A DNA stretch of 50,347 bases from Clostridiales bacterium (GCA_021203005.1 JAJQCB010000127.1:1-50347), one strand, 5' to 3'; positions 1-10,169 are shown, counted from the stretch's first letter. Numbers and translations are program-made. The notes: generated by a model not told the origin, from the sequence alone.

Positions 1-297
1 TCTTCTTCGCATTTTCGCAAAATTCGCAGCCCCCGGCCCCGGCTGGGGCTGGAAGAGCGAAATGTGAATGCCGTCTTTGCGTATTTAGTAGTTAATATAA
101 TATGCGCCGATAAGAAAGAAACATACAAAGGAAGATTTTACTTTAACATTTTTGTTTTTCGAAAAAGTACCTCCAAAAACATTGAATTCCCCATAGAAGA
201 TGTGCTAGTATAAATATCAGGTTTGGCATAGTCGTTTAGATTAAACAGAAAGGAGGATGCCGGAAAAACTCTGGCTTCCGGACAGGTATAGGATGAA
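1..297. other. Upstream region of ychF, no gene seen
   Basis: No convincing gene is visible here. A short GC-rich hairpin (GCCCC/GGGGC) lies near positions 36-51 without a following T-run. A TATAAA box at 209-214 is a possible -10 for ychF, but no good -35 sits at the right distance. A strong AAAGGAGG at 249-256 is followed directly by an ATG (257) that opens a 14-codon frame ending in an ATGA overlap with the ychF start. The zero spacing makes that leader peptide doubtful. Confidence 0.4.
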
Positions 298-1398
298 ATG
301 AAACTGGGAATTGTCGGACTCCCGAACGTAGGAAAAAGTACATTATTTAACTCTCTGACAAAGGCCGGTGCGGAGTCGGCGAACTATCCGTTCTGCACGA
401 TTGATCCGAACGTCGGCATCGTGGCGGTGCCGGATGAGAGGATCCGCCTGCTCGGCGAATTGTATCACTCGAAAAAAGTGACTCCGGCTGTCATTGAGTT
501 TGTGGATATCGCGGGACTGGTGAAGGGCGCCAGTAAGGGAGAGGGACTGGGCAACCAGTTTCTGGCCAACATCCGGGAGGTGGACGCGATTGTCCACGTC
601 GTTCGCTGTTTTGAGGATCCCAATGTGGTTCATGTGGACGGCAGTGTAAACCCGGTGCGCGATATTGAGACAATCAATCTGGAGCTGATTTTCTCGGATC
701 TGGAGATTCTGGAACGGCGTCTGGCAAAGGTGGGCCGTACTGCCCGTATGGACAAAAAAGCAGCCCGTGAGGAAGACCTGCTCAAGAGAATTAAGGATCA
801 TCTGGAAGAGGGAAAACCGGCGAAAACCTTTGACCTGGGCGAGGATGATGATGACCGGGAATGGTTTTCTTCTTACAATCTCCTGACGGCAAAGCCGGTG
901 ATCTATGCGGCGAATGTTTCGGAGAACGATCTGGCTGACGATGGCGCTTCCAATGCGTTTGTGCAGTCGGTGCGTGAATTGGCTGCGGAGGAGGGAAGCG
1001 AGGTCTTTGCCCTCTGTGCCAGCATTGAAGCGGAGATGGCGGAGCTTGAGGATGAGGAGCGCGACCTGTTCCTGGAAGAGCTTGGGATTGCACAGTCCGG
1101 TCTGGACAAGCTGATCCAGGCGAGCTACAGCCTGCTCGGGCTGATGAGCTTCCTGACTGCGGGGGAGGATGAATGCCGTGCCTGGACGATTAAAAAGGGC
1201 ACGAAGGCGCCGCAGGCCGCGGGAAAGATCCATACGGATTTCGAGCGTGGATTTATCCGTGCAGAGGTGGTGAATTATAAAGATCTGCTGGAGTGCGGTT
1301 CTCTGGCGGCTGCCAGGGAAAAAGGCCTGGTCGGGCTGGAAGGAAAGGAATATGTGGTGCAGGACGGGGATGTGATCCTGTTCCGGTTTAACGTGTAG
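298..1398 (+). CDS. ychF: Redox-regulated ATPase YchF (Obg family)
   Basis: This is a universally conserved P-loop NTPase of the Obg/YchF group. It binds ATP rather than GTP and associates with ribosomes. The 366-residue protein is full length for the family. Residues 7-15 read GLPNVGKST (G1 loop). The G3 region follows near residue 69 with the DIAGLVKGA motif. The NVSEND sequence replaces the usual NKxD, as expected for YchF ATP specificity. The C-terminal TGS-like part contains the typical [18 protein letters not shown] stretch. The ATG at 298 has only a weak AGGA upstream, while a stronger Shine-Dalgarno lies about 40 bases earlier. Identification is secure. Confidence 0.97.
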   Translation: MKLGIVGLPNVGKSTLFNSLTKAGAESANYPFCTIDPNVGIVAVPDERIRLLGELYHSKKVTPAVIEFVDIAGLVKGASKGEGLGNQFLANIREVDAIVHVVRCFEDPNVVHVDGSVNPVRDIETINLELIFSDLEILERRLAKVGRTARMDKKAAREEDLLKRIKDHLEEGKPAKTFDLGEDDDDREWFSSYNLLTAKPVIYAANVSENDLADDGASNAFVQSVRELAAEEGSEVFALCASIEAEMAELEDEERDLFLEELGIAQSGLDKLIQASYSLLGLMSFLTAGEDECRAWTIKKGTKAPQAAGKIHTDFERGFIRAEVVNYKDLLECGSLAAAREKGLVGLEGKEYVVQDGDVILFRFNV

Positions 1399-1446
1399 CA
1401 CCAGGGTCTGAAAATCATACTAATTATATCCAAGGAGAAGTGACTT

Positions 1447-1878
1447 ATGAAGATTGTGATTGCGAACGACCACGCGGCGGTGGATATGAAGTTTGAAATT
1501 AAGGAATATCTGGAGAGCCTGGGTCACGAAGTGATTGATGTCGGCGCGCAGGATAAGACGAGCTGTCATTATCCGGAGTTTGGCGCAAAGGCCGGCCGGA
1601 TGGTAGCCGGCGGCGAGGTGGACGGCGGTGTTCTGATATGCGGTACCGGCGTGGGAATCTCCATTGCTGCAAACAAGATTAAGGGGGTTCGGGCGGCGGT
1701 CTGCTCCGAGCCGGTGACAGCGCGCCTGGTAAAGGAGCATAATCATGCAAATATGATTGCATTCGGCGAGCGGATTGTCGGGATTGAGACAGCAAAGGCT
1801 ATCATTGACGCCTGGCTTGGCGCTGAGTGCATGGGAGGAAGGCATCAGCTCCGGGCGGATATGCTGGATGAGCTTTAA
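1447..1878 (+). CDS. rpiB: Ribose-5-phosphate isomerase B
   Basis: The protein interconverts ribose 5-phosphate and ribulose 5-phosphate in the non-oxidative pentose phosphate pathway; related LacAB enzymes use galactose 6-phosphate. The 143-residue length is normal. The N-terminus carries the substrate loop (NDHAAVDMK), and the catalytic cysteine is Cys65 in ICGTGVGISIAANK. The C-terminal EHNHANMIAFGERI segment is typical of RpiB. AAGGAGA lies nine bases before the ATG. It follows ychF after 48 bases and may be co-transcribed with it. A single RpiB-type gene, not a LacA/LacB pair, is present, so the pentose enzyme is the preferred call. Confidence 0.93.
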   Translation: MKIVIANDHAAVDMKFEIKEYLESLGHEVIDVGAQDKTSCHYPEFGAKAGRMVAGGEVDGGVLICGTGVGISIAANKIKGVRAAVCSEPVTARLVKEHNHANMIAFGERIVGIETAKAIIDAWLGAECMGGRHQLRADMLDEL

Positions 1879-1953
1879 ACAAGATATCATCGGATTATGC
1901 ATGTAATTGATATCTTATGACAAAAGGCAGGATTTGCTCTGTAAAAAATATGC

Positions 1954-1982
1954 TTGAAATCTATACCTGTTTCATATAGAAT
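1954..1982 (+). promoter_or_regulatory. Sigma-A type promoter of efp
   Basis: TTGAAA (1954-1959) and TAGAAT (1977-1982) are separated by 17 bases and lie about 100 bases upstream of the efp start. The leader between them and efp holds no frame worth calling. Confidence 0.6.
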
Positions 1983-2083
1983 AGGTAAGAGTGAGGCTAT
2001 CGCGAAAATAGAGATAATCGTGTGACTGCGAATATTTTTACGCAATGACACAATAATCGAAAGATACAAGGAGGATTTGTGAG

Positions 2084-2644
2084 ATGGCAGATGCAGGAAG
2101 TGTAATTAAGAAAGGTGTTACGATTGAGCTGGAGGGCAAGGTTTATCGTGTGGAGGATTTCCAGCACGTGAAGCCGGGCAAAGGCGCAGCCTTTATCCGC
2201 ACCAAGTTAAAAGACGTGATCAACGGCGGCGTGGTGGAGAAGTCTTTCCGTCCTGCGGAGAATGTTGATACCGCGCATGTAGAGAGAACGGTGAAGCAGT
2301 ATCTGTACAATGATGATGATTTTTATTATTTCATGGACACTGAGACGTATGAGCAGGTGGATCTGCCCCGCGACAGCGTGGATGACGAGATGAAGTTTGT
2401 GAAAGAGAATGAGAATGTCAATATGCTCTCTCACAATGGCAAGATTTTTGCTGTGGAGCCGCCTCTGTTTGTAGAGCTGGAGATCACCGACACGGAGCCG
2501 GGCTTCAAGGGCAACACTGCTACCGGCACCTACAAGCCCGCTACGGTTGAGACCGGTGCGCAGGTACAGGTTCCTCTGTTTGTCAACCTGGGCGATGTGA
2601 TCAAGATCGATACGCGGACCGGCGAGTATCTTTCCCGCGTATAG
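2084..2644 (+). CDS. efp: Elongation factor P
   Basis: EF-P rescues ribosomes stalled at polyproline stretches. The 186-residue protein has the three-barrel EF-P layout: the KOW-like N-domain begins with the [12 protein letters not shown] loop, and the tip lysine that is modified in some bacteria corresponds to Lys33. The C-terminal end has the family signature near [24 protein letters not shown] sits nine bases before the ATG at 2084. The gene has its own promoter and stands alone, as is common in Firmicutes. No modifying enzyme gene is next to it. Confidence 0.97.
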   Translation: MADAGSVIKKGVTIELEGKVYRVEDFQHVKPGKGAAFIRTKLKDVINGGVVEKSFRPAENVDTAHVERTVKQYLYNDDDFYYFMDTETYEQVDLPRDSVDDEMKFVKENENVNMLSHNGKIFAVEPPLFVELEITDTEPGFKGNTATGTYKPATVETGAQVQVPLFVNLGDVIKIDTRTGEYLSRV

Positions 2645-2730
2645 TCAAAAAACAAACAGATCTCTTATAAAGCAATTGCTTTTGTAAATGTGCTGTTTAA
2701 AGCCGAGTGCAAAAACTATTCGCATTCATT

Positions 2731-4077
2731 TCATCGATGGTTTACAGCGACAGCGGATCGGATACAGAGCCAGGACATTACGGATGCGAAGATCTGGCTG
2801 ACCAGCATGCCCCACAGGTACGCTTTTAATCCGATGGCAGGGATGCCGAGCCAGATAAACGCGATGCGGATCGCAGAGGATGCGAGATTGATCAGCAGCG
2901 TGGCGGTGGCGCGTCCGAGTCCGTGCAGTACGCTCCCCAGTGTGCTTCCGAGGAAGACGAAGGGACAGATCCAGCAGAGGGTTTTTAAGTATATGCCTGC
3001 CAGCGTGTTGTGGAAGAGTCGGATGCCGATCCACTCTCCGGTGCCGAGGAATGCAAAGGTACATAAGAATCCCAGGATCGTGCAGAGCTGAACCGTCCGG
3101 CGAACCGTTTTGTTTACAAGGGCAGTGTTTCCCTGAGCGGATGCACCGGATATGGCCGGGAGAAGCATCACGGCCAGAGAGTTGCTTATGACTGCCGGGA
3201 ACATGATGGTGGAGAAGACCATGCCGGTCAGGATGCCGTATACACTCAGAGCATCGGAGGCAGTGTAACCGAATGTCTGCAGCGAGAGCGGGATCAGCAG
3301 CGCTTCCACAGCGGAAAAAATGCTGCCTGCCAGACGGTTTAACGTCAGCGGTATGGCAAGCGAACATAAATTTTTGTAGATTTTCCATAGAGACAGTGTA
3401 TTTTGTGAAGAAATATGCTGTCTTTTCTTTTTTTTATCTTTCTTTGAAAACGCCAGCGCGGTAACACAATAGCATGTCGAACCGATTTCGCCGATCAGAA
3501 TTCCCCAGACTGCGTCGGAAGCGGATGGTATCCGACCCTGTTCTGCCGCAATCTGCATCAGAAGCCAGACCCCCAATACACGGATAATCTGCTCAAAAAG
3601 CTGGGAAAATGCAGGTATCGCGGCTTTTTTTCTGCCGTAGTAATAGCCGTTGATATAGGAATGGACTCCGGCAAAAGGAATGGCCCAGAGCATAATATAA
3701 AGCAAAGAGGTTCCGTTCATTCCTTCCATCATAATCCGGCAGAACCAGTCTGCTTTTGTGCGGATCAGAAGCATACCAGGCAGAGACAGTGTAAGTGTTA
3801 TGGAGATTCCGGCCAGCAGAAATCTTCTTGCCTGCCGTTCGGATTGGCAGGAGGCACAGCAGCGGGAGATGGCGGTCTGGATTCCGGATGAAGTGACAGC
3901 CAGAAAGAGGGCAAAAATCGGGAATATAAGCTGATACATACCGAGACCTTCTGCACCAATCGCCCGTGACAGGAATATTTTATAATAAAAGCCGATAAAT
4001 CTGCTGATGATTCCCGCGAAGGTCAGAATCAGCGCGCCGGAGATGACGCTGCTTTTCAGGATATTATATTTTTTCAT
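2731..4077 (-). CDS. SpoVB-like polysaccharide/lipid flippase (MATE/MVF fold)
   Basis: This is an integral membrane protein of the polysaccharide-biosynthesis flippase family related to stage V sporulation protein B and the MurJ group. Such proteins move lipid-linked sugars across the membrane, and SpoVB works in spore cortex formation. At 448 residues it is shorter than most SpoVB proteins (about 500-520). The N-terminus (LKSSVISGALILTFAGIISR) and the repeated hydrophobic segments, about 12 in all, fit the family. A lysine-rich cytoplasmic loop is near residue 210. GGAGG lies nine bases before the ATG at 4077. It is divergent from the cysteine desulfurase gene. Whether it acts in sporulation or in capsule export cannot be told from sequence. 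Confidence 0.8.
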   Translation of the reverse strand: MKKYNILKSSVISGALILTFAGIISRFIGFYYKIFLSRAIGAEGLGMYQLIFPIFALFLAVTSSGIQTAISRCCASCQSERQARRFLLAGISITLTLSLPGMLLIRTKADWFCRIMMEGMNGTSLLYIMLWAIPFAGVHSYINGYYYGRKKAAIPAFSQLFEQIIRVLGVWLLMQIAAEQGRIPSASDAVWGILIGEIGSTCYCVTALAFSKKDKKKKRQHISSQNTLSLWKIYKNLCSLAIPLTLNRLAGSIFSAVEALLIPLSLQTFGYTASDALSVYGILTGMVFSTIMFPAVISNSLAVMLLPAISGASAQGNTALVNKTVRRTVQLCTILGFLCTFAFLGTGEWIGIRLFHNTLAGIYLKTLCWICPFVFLGSTLGSVLHGLGRATATLLINLASSAIRIAFIWLGIPAIGLKAYLWGMLVSQIFASVMSWLCIRSAVAVNHR

Positions 4078-4171
4078 GATCGTTTGCCTCCGGGAATGTT
4101 TCGGATATAAATGATTTTTCTGTAATAGTTTATGCGCAGATTTGCCGGTAAATGAAAGAGGAATGTTTTTT

Positions 4172-5332
4172 ATGAATCGGATGATATATTTAGATCACGC
4201 GGCAACCACACAGCCGTTTCCGGAGGTGCTGGAGGCCATGCTTCCCTATTATGAGGGGTATTTCGGGAATCCCTCTTCCGCCTATGAACTGGGGGAGGAG
4301 AGCAAGCAGGCCGTGGAGCAGGCGCGCAGTATGATTGCGGCGACGCTTTCCGTGGAACCGGAGACGATTTATTTTACTTCGGGAGGAACGGAGGCGGACA
4401 ACTGGACGCTGCGGTATGCGGTAAATAGTGCAAAAGATTTAAGATACAATCCGCCCCATATTATCACGACATCCATCGAGCACAACGCAATTCTCCGCAC
4501 CTGTGAAGTCCTGGAGCGGGAGGGTGTGCGGGTGACCTATCTGCCGGTGGACCGTGAGGGCGTTGTGAATCTGACATCTCTTGCAAAGGCAATTTCTCCT
4601 GAGACGGTGCTGATTTCCGTCATGTACGCAAATAATGAGATCGGCACTTTGCAGCCCATACGCCAGGCTGCGTCCATCGCAAAAAGCCATGGGATATTGT
4701 TTCACACAGACGCGGTGCAGGCCTACGGGCAGGTTCCGATAGACCCGCAGCGGATGGGGATTGATCTGTTATCGGCCAGCGGACACAAGCTGAACGGGCC
4801 GAAAGGGATCGGTTTTTTATATGCGCGGGAAGGATTGGATCTGGATCCGATGATTCTGGGCGGATCCCAGGAGAGAAATAAGCGGGCGGGAACGGAGAAT
4901 GTGCCGGGCATTGTCGGCCTGGGAGAGGCCGTCCGGATGTCCCACCGCATGCTCCGGGAAAAGATGGAGCGCGAGACGGCGCTTAAGAATTATATGTTCC
5001 GGAGGCTGTTGACAGAAATTCCGGATATCAAAATCAACGGGGCGGCGCAGATGCGGCTTCCAAACAATGTAAACTGCAGTATACGCGGTATCAACGCCGG
5101 CGCTTTCGTCGCTCTGATGGATCTGGAGGGAATCTGTGTCTCCGCCGCCTCCGCCTGCTCCGCCGAAAGTGAGGAGCCGTCCCATGTCCAGCTGGCGATT
5201 GGAAACACCCCGGCGGAGGCACGCAGTGCTGTCCGCATCACGCTGGGATATGAGACGACACGGGAGGAGATTGATTATACAGTAGATACAATGAAGCGGC
5301 TGGTCGAAAAGCTGCGGGTGATGGAACCATAA
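4172..5332 (+). CDS. Cysteine desulfurase (NifS/IscS family)
   Basis: This PLP enzyme takes sulfur from cysteine as a persulfide for Fe-S cluster or thio-cofactor assembly. The N-terminal IYLDHAATT is diagnostic. The PLP lysine is Lys206 in SGHKLNGPKG, and the catalytic cysteine is Cys329 in ASACSAESEEPSHV, with the longer loop of class I (NifS/IscS) enzymes. The ATG at 4172 (386 residues) is preferred over the upstream in-frame ATG at 4142 because AAAGAGGA lies at a suitable distance before it and the family start follows immediately. No iscU or nifU scaffold is adjacent. It is a candidate sulfur donor for the Fe-S proteins encoded further along, but nothing in the sequence links them directly. 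Confidence 0.92.
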   Translation: MNRMIYLDHAATTQPFPEVLEAMLPYYEGYFGNPSSAYELGEESKQAVEQARSMIAATLSVEPETIYFTSGGTEADNWTLRYAVNSAKDLRYNPPHIITTSIEHNAILRTCEVLEREGVRVTYLPVDREGVVNLTSLAKAISPETVLISVMYANNEIGTLQPIRQAASIAKSHGILFHTDAVQAYGQVPIDPQRMGIDLLSASGHKLNGPKGIGFLYAREGLDLDPMILGGSQERNKRAGTENVPGIVGLGEAVRMSHRMLREKMERETALKNYMFRRLLTEIPDIKINGAAQMRLPNNVNCSIRGINAGAFVALMDLEGICVSAASACSAESEEPSHVQLAIGNTPAEARSAVRITLGYETTREEIDYTVDTMKRLVEKLRVMEP

Positions 5333-5336
5333 AAAA

Positions 5337-5765
5337 TCAGTTTTTCTTATATTTTGTCTCACAGTATTTGCAGCGGTAAATCTCTTTCTCCGGATCTGTG
5401 AGATAGAAGATCTGGTCCAGCTCCTGCTCGATGGAAGAAATGCACCGGGGATTTTTGCACCGGATGACGTTTTTGATCTGCAGCGGGAGCTGCAGGTCTT
5501 TCTTTGCCACAATTTTTTCATCCTTGACAATATTTACCGTGATGTTGTGATCGATGAAGCCGACAAAATCGATATTGAGAGTGGCCGGATCGCATTCGAT
5601 CTTCAGAATGTCCTTTTTGCCCATCTTGTTGCTGCGGGCATTCATGATCATGGCTACCGGACAGTCCAGGTCGGCCAGCTTTAAGTAGTGATAGATGGAA
5701 AGGCTGGTGCCGGCTTTGATGTGATCCAGGACATAGCCCTCCTTGATTGCGCCTACGTTTAACAT
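5337..5765 (-). CDS. pyrI: Aspartate carbamoyltransferase regulatory subunit
   Basis: PyrI binds CTP/ATP and assembles with PyrB trimers to give allosteric control of pyrimidine synthesis. With a start at 5765 the product is 142 residues, typical for PyrI. The C-terminal zinc domain has Cys103, Cys108, Cys132 and Cys135. The start at 5765 has GGAG six bases upstream and gives the usual N-terminus (MLNVGAIKEG). In-frame starts at 5777 (ATG) and 5861 (GTG) would add 4 or 32 residues that do not resemble the family. It lies directly downstream of pyrB. Its stop is only four bases from the stop of the convergent cysteine desulfurase gene. Confidence 0.93.
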   Translation of the reverse strand: MLNVGAIKEGYVLDHIKAGTSLSIYHYLKLADLDCPVAMIMNARSNKMGKKDILKIECDPATLNIDFVGFIDHNITVNIVKDEKIVAKKDLQLPLQIKNVIRCKNPRCISSIEQELDQIFYLTDPEKEIYRCKYCETKYKKN

Positions 5766-5901
5766 CTTCGTCTCCATTCCGCCGCCGGTTCGGCAGCACA
5801 GGTTATTTTCGATAAGTTTCTGAAGTTCCTCATCCATCTCAAGCGAAGATGGCCGGAACACGGTATCCCATGTGGATATTGATTCGGGAAACTATTTTCA
5901 A

Positions 5902-6819
5902 TTAAACTTCTATCTCCAGCAGCGTGAGAATAAGCGCCATGCGGACATACACGCCATACCGGGCCTGTTTGAAATAAACGGCCCGCGGGTCGTCGTCCAC
6001 CTCGACGGAAATCTCATTGACACGGGGGAGCGGGTGGAGCACCAGCATGTCCTTCGGAGCCAGCTCCATTTTCTCTTTGTTTAAGATATAAAAATCTTTC
6101 ATGCGGATGTAGTCTTCCTCGTTGAAGAAGCGCTCCCGCTGTACACGGGTCATATAGAGGATATCCAGTGCGGGCAGGGCGTCTTCCAGCTTTACAACTT
6201 CGCGGAACGGGATATTGTTCCGCACCAGAACTTCGTCGTGGAGGTTGCTCGGAACGCGGAGCTCTTCGGGGGAGATCAGCTCAAAGCGTATGCCGGGATA
6301 GCGGATCAGCGCGTGGATCAGGGAGTGGACGGTGCGGCCGAACTTTAAATCGCCGCAGAGGCCGATCGTCAGGTGATCCAGACGCCCCTTTAAACTGTAA
6401 ATCGTCAGAAGGTCGGTCAGCGTCTGCGTAGGATGCTGGTGTCCGCCGTCGCCTGCGTTGATTACAGGGATTGTGGCTTTCTCGGATGCTACCAGCGGCG
6501 CGCCTTCCTTGGGGTGGCGCATGGCGCAGATGTCTGCGTATTCGGATATGACGCGAATGGTGTCGGAAACGCTTTCCCCCTTGGACGCAGAAGAGTTGGC
6601 TGCGTCGGAAAAGCCGAGCACCTTGCCGCCGAGGTGCAGCATGGCGGATTCAAAGCTTAGGCGTGTGCGTGTACTTGGTTCGTAAAAACAGGTAGCCAGT
6701 ATCTTTCCCTCGCAGGCATGCGCGTATTTTTCCGGATGCTGCTCAATGTCGTTGGCCAGACGCAGAAGCCTGTCCAGTTCTTCCACCGAGAAGTCCAGCG
6801 GGCTGATCAAATGCCTCAT
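5902..6819 (-). CDS. pyrB: Aspartate carbamoyltransferase catalytic subunit
   Basis: This enzyme condenses carbamoyl phosphate and aspartate in de novo pyrimidine synthesis. The 305-residue product carries the carbamoyl-phosphate loop STRTR at residues 49-53 and the HPLPR motif near residue 265. The ATG at 6819 is chosen because AAGGAGG lies just upstream; an earlier in-frame ATG at 6909 adds 30 residues unlike the family. pyrI follows, giving the allosteric holoenzyme arrangement. No PyrR-type attenuator was seen in the roughly 30-base leader. Confidence 0.96.
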   Translation of the reverse strand: MRHLISPLDFSVEELDRLLRLANDIEQHPEKYAHACEGKILATCFYEPSTRTRLSFESAMLHLGGKVLGFSDAANSSASKGESVSDTIRVISEYADICAMRHPKEGAPLVASEKATIPVINAGDGGHQHPTQTLTDLLTIYSLKGRLDHLTIGLCGDLKFGRTVHSLIHALIRYPGIRFELISPEELRVPSNLHDEVLVRNNIPFREVVKLEDALPALDILYMTRVQRERFFNEEDYIRMKDFYILNKEKMELAPKDMLVLHPLPRVNEISVEVDDDPRAVYFKQARYGVYVRMALILTLLEIEV

Positions 6820-6856
6820 AAAATGCCTCCTTATATCTGCGGTTTGTTTTCTTTTT

Positions 6857-6885
6857 ATCATATCGTAATGCTTTCCAAAATACAA
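6857..6885 (-). promoter_or_regulatory. Probable promoter of pyrBI
   Basis: Read on the minus strand, TTGTAT (6885-6880) and TATGAT (6862-6857) are 17 bases apart, about 40 bases before the pyrB start. No longer structured leader is present. Confidence 0.5.
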
Positions 6886-6955
6886 TAGGCAGTTAAACAA
6901 AATACGCATTTTCGACCGTGATATTTGCGTTTGAAATCTTTCTTTTTTTTGCGGC

Positions 6956-6984
6956 TTGTAATCAGTTCTTTCAGCGTTTAAGAT
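6956..6984 (+). promoter_or_regulatory. Possible promoter of the GH2 gene
   Basis: TTGTAA (6956-6961) and TAAGAT (6979-6984) are 17 bases apart, about 40 bases before the start of the beta-galactosidase gene. The match is moderate, and the site would fit a LysR-activated promoter. Confidence 0.35.
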
Positions 6985-7022
6985 GGTAGACAGAGATATT
7001 TTTAAGAGGAGGGTATTGTGTT

Positions 7023-10000
7023 ATGATCATTCCGAAATATTATGAGGATATCCACACATTAAATGTGAATACGGAGCCGATCCGCGCCTATTATATTCCT
7101 GCGTCTCCGGATCAGAAGCTGAACTGGACCAGCAGGCGCGAGACGGATCGTTTTTATCTGCTGAACGGGGACTGGAAGTTCCTTTATTATGACAGCATTT
7201 ATGACTGCCTTGAGGTGTTCTATGAGGAGGGTTACGGTACCGATGAGTTTGATACGATCCCGGTTCCGTCCAACTGGCAGGATCACGCGTACGGGCTGCA
7301 TCAGTATACCAACACCCGTTACCCGTTCCCCTTTGACCCGCCCTATGTGCCCCATGAGAATCCCTGCGGCGCCTATGTGCGGAACTTTTCCTATCACAAG
7401 GCGGAGGGGACTGCGACATACCATCTGAACTTTGAGGGAGTGGATTCCTGCTATTATGTATGGCTGAACGGCACGTTCATCGGCTATCACCAGGTATCCC
7501 ATTCCACCGGCGAGTTCGATATTACGGATCAGCTGCGGGAGGGGGAAAATACCCTGGCGGTTCTGGTGCTGCAGTGGTGCGACGGCAGCTATCTGGAGGA
7601 TCAGGATAAGTTCCGCAGTTCCGGTATTTTCCGCGATGTCTATATTCTTGCCCGGCCGGAAAATTATGTGCAGGACTACTTCACGACGACGGTTTTAAAG
7701 GATAATTATAAAAATGCAACGGTGCAGATTAAGCTGACGTTCGCGGGGGAGGAAATCCCTGTTTCTTACCGCCTGATGACGCCATGCGGCTGCACGGTGG
7801 CGGAGGGAAGTTCAGTCGGAGCGGAAATTTCCTTTGATGTGGAGGATGTAACACTGTGGAACGCAGAAGAACCGTATCTGTACACGCTGGTTCTGGCGAC
7901 GGATGGCGAAGTGATCCGTGATCATATCGGATTCCGCGAGATCAAGGTGGTTGACAGTGTTGTTTACCTCAACGGACAGAAGCTTCGTTTCCGCGGCACC
8001 AACCGTCACGACAGCGACCCGTATGTGGGTTCCGCTGTTACTCTGGATGGCATCCGCACGGACATGGCGCTGATGAAGCAGCATAATTTCAATGCGATCC
8101 GCACCAGCCATTATCCGAATATGCCGGAGTTCTACGAGCTCTGTGATGAGTATGGTTTTTACGTGATCGACGAGACGGATCTGGAGATTCACGGCGTGGT
8201 CGATCTCTACAATGTCAATATCTTTGAGGAGGGCGGCGAGCATCCGTTCCCGCCGTTTATCTGTGATAATCCGGACTGGAAGGAGCCGGTGCTTGACCGC
8301 GTGCAGAAGTGCGTGCTCCGCGATAAGAACCGTCCCTGCGTCGTGGTATGGTCCATGGGTAACGAGTCCGGTTACGGCTGCACGTTTGAAAATGCGCTTG
8401 CCTGGACGAAGAGCTTTGATGAGACGCGCCTGACCCACTATGAAGGGTCGCTTCACCGCCCGCGCAACCCGATCGGCGGAAAGAATGATTATTCGAATAT
8501 TGATCTGCGCAGCCGCATGTATGCCTCCATTCCGGAGATGCACGCCTATCTGCAGAACAATCCGGACAAACCCTTTGTCCAGTGTGAGTATATCCACGCC
8601 ATGGGCAACGGCCCCGGAGATATCGAGGACTACTATGAGCTGGAGGAGATGTACGACACCTATGTGGGCGGATTTGTCTGGGAGTGGTGCGACCACGGCG
8701 TTTACATGGGTAAGACCAACAGCAGACATAAAAAGTTTTACTATGGCGGAGATTTCGGAGAGTACCCGAACGACGGCAACTTCTGCATGGACGGACTGGT
8801 ATATCCGGACCGCACGCTTTCGGTCGGCATTAAGGAGTACAAGAATGTACACCGCCCGGTGCGTGTGAAGCTTGTGGATGCTGCTGCCGGAACATATATT
8901 TTACAGAACAACCTGGATTTCCTGAATCTGAAGGACGCGCTTTATCTGACCTGGTCCGTTTGGTGTGACGGGGATAAGATTTCCGAGGGAGAGGTGCACG
9001 ATACGGAGATTCTGGATGTCGCCCCGAGGACGAAAAAAGAAGTCACGCTTCCCATCGAGGTGCCTGCCGAGAAGGGCAAAGCTTATGTCATGATCCGTTC
9101 CCACAAGCTGAAAGCGGACTGGTTCAGGGAAGAGGGCTTTGAGCTTGGCTTTGACCAGCTGTTTTTGAATGATGCGCCGACAAAGAAGCTGACCGACCTG
9201 CTGGCTGCCGAGGGCGCCGGGGAAAAGGCGGTTACTTACAGTGAAGATGAGCGTTACGTGTACATTGAGGGTCAGGATTTCTCCTATACTTTCAACAAGC
9301 TGACCGGCGTGATCGGCAGAATTGTATACAAAAATCACAGCTTTATGGACGACCCGATGGAATTGAATATCTGGCGTGCTCCGACAGACAATGACCGCAT
9401 CGTGAAGCGGCTGTGGTATGCGGCGGGTTATGACTGCATGCAGACCCGGACTTACAGCAACGAGTTTGAGACGCTGGAGGACGGAAGCCTGAAGATCACC
9501 ACCGTATCTGCTATGGCTCCGGTTTTCCACCAGAAGTATCTCGACTTTGAGATTACCTGGATCATTAAGCCCGACGGTACGATCGACGTCCATTTTGAGG
9601 TGGAGCGCGACGCCGTGATGCGCGGTACCTACGCACCTTACTTCAATCATCCGGAATTGAGGCTGGATCGCCACGGCATTGAGAATAACTTCGAGATTCA
9701 CGAGGCGTATCTGCCGAGACTCGGACTTCGCCTGCATCTGCCGAAAAACATGTGCAAGGTGGAGTACTACGGCTACGGTCCTTACGAGAGTTATATTGAC
9801 AAGCACCAGGCCAGCTGGTTCGGAAAGTTTGACGCCCATGTGGCGGCGATGCATGAGGATTACATCCGGCCGCAGGAGAACGGCAGCCATTACGGCTGTG
9901 AGTATGTCACGGTAGCGGACCGGACGCACCGGCTTTCCGTCTACAATGAGACGCCGTTTTCTTTCAACCTATCCCAGTACACCGCGGAGGAACTGACGAA

Positions 10001-10169
10001 GAAAGCGCACAACTACGAGCTGGAGAAATCCGGGCAGACCATCTTCTGCATTGACTATCGGCAGAGCGGAATCGGCTCCGGAAGCTGCGGACCACAGCTG
10101 GCGAAGAAGTACCGGCTGAATGATACGCACTATAGCTTCGGATTCCATATCCGGCCGGAGGAGCTGTAA
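7023..10169 (+). CDS. lacZ: Beta-galactosidase, glycoside hydrolase family 2 (LacZ type)
   Basis: This is a 1048-residue LacZ-type enzyme expected to hydrolyse lactose or other beta-galactosides in the cytoplasm, as no signal peptide is present. The order is the GH2 sugar-binding domain (about 45-220), an immunoglobulin-like domain, the TIM barrel with acid/base Glu448 in MGNESGYG and nucleophile Glu522 in QCEYIHAMGN, then the long C-terminal small-chain domain (about 730-1045). GAGGAGGG lies before the ATG at 7023. A LysR-type gene follows after five bases in the same direction. No sugar transporter or Leloir-pathway gene is adjacent. The substrate could be a galactoside other than lactose. 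Confidence 0.94.
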   Translation: MIIPKYYEDIHTLNVNTEPIRAYYIPASPDQKLNWTSRRETDRFYLLNGDWKFLYYDSIYDCLEVFYEEGYGTDEFDTIPVPSNWQDHAYGLHQYTNTRYPFPFDPPYVPHENPCGAYVRNFSYHKAEGTATYHLNFEGVDSCYYVWLNGTFIGYHQVSHSTGEFDITDQLREGENTLAVLVLQWCDGSYLEDQDKFRSSGIFRDVYILARPENYVQDYFTTTVLKDNYKNATVQIKLTFAGEEIPVSYRLMTPCGCTVAEGSSVGAEISFDVEDVTLWNAEEPYLYTLVLATDGEVIRDHIGFREIKVVDSVVYLNGQKLRFRGTNRHDSDPYVGSAVTLDGIRTDMALMKQHNFNAIRTSHYPNMPEFYELCDEYGFYVIDETDLEIHGVVDLYNVNIFEEGGEHPFPPFICDNPDWKEPVLDRVQKCVLRDKNRPCVVVWSMGNESGYGCTFENALAWTKSFDETRLTHYEGSLHRPRNPIGGKNDYSNIDLRSRMYASIPEMHAYLQNNPDKPFVQCEYIHAMGNGPGDIEDYYELEEMYDTYVGGFVWEWCDHGVYMGKTNSRHKKFYYGGDFGEYPNDGNFCMDGLVYPDRTLSVGIKEYKNVHRPVRVKLVDAAAGTYILQNNLDFLNLKDALYLTWSVWCDGDKISEGEVHDTEILDVAPRTKKEVTLPIEVPAEKGKAYVMIRSHKLKADWFREEGFELGFDQLFLNDAPTKKLTDLLAAEGAGEKAVTYSEDERYVYIEGQDFSYTFNKLTGVIGRIVYKNHSFMDDPMELNIWRAPTDNDRIVKRLWYAAGYDCMQTRTYSNEFETLEDGSLKITTVSAMAPVFHQKYLDFEITWIIKPDGTIDVHFEVERDAVMRGTYAPYFNHPELRLDRHGIENNFEIHEAYLPRLGLRLHLPKNMCKVEYYGYGPYESYIDKHQASWFGKFDAHVAAMHEDYIRPQENGSHYGCEYVTVADRTHRLSVYNETPFSFNLSQYTAEELTKKAHNYELEKSGQTIFCIDYRQSGIGSGSCGPQLAKKYRLNDTHYSFGFHIRPEEL

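Noticed and set aside
257-301. 14-codon leader peptide overlapping the ychF start
   Set aside because: The ATG touches the Shine-Dalgarno with no spacing and the peptide has no known pattern; kept only as a note.
343-1401. Long minus-strand frame opposite ychF
   Set aside because: It mirrors a securely identified gene, has no family features and no ribosome-binding site.
2673-2686. Terminator after efp
   Set aside because: The palindrome AAAGCAATTGCTTT has no loop and no clear T-run.
2690-3091. Plus-strand frame of 133 codons opposite the flippase gene
   Set aside because: It is antisense to a membrane protein with clear family features and has no ribosome-binding site.
7812-9929. Two long minus-strand frames opposite the beta-galactosidase gene (7812-8852 and 8901-9929)
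   Set aside because: Both are antisense shadows of a GC-biased coding strand and show no recognisable domain.
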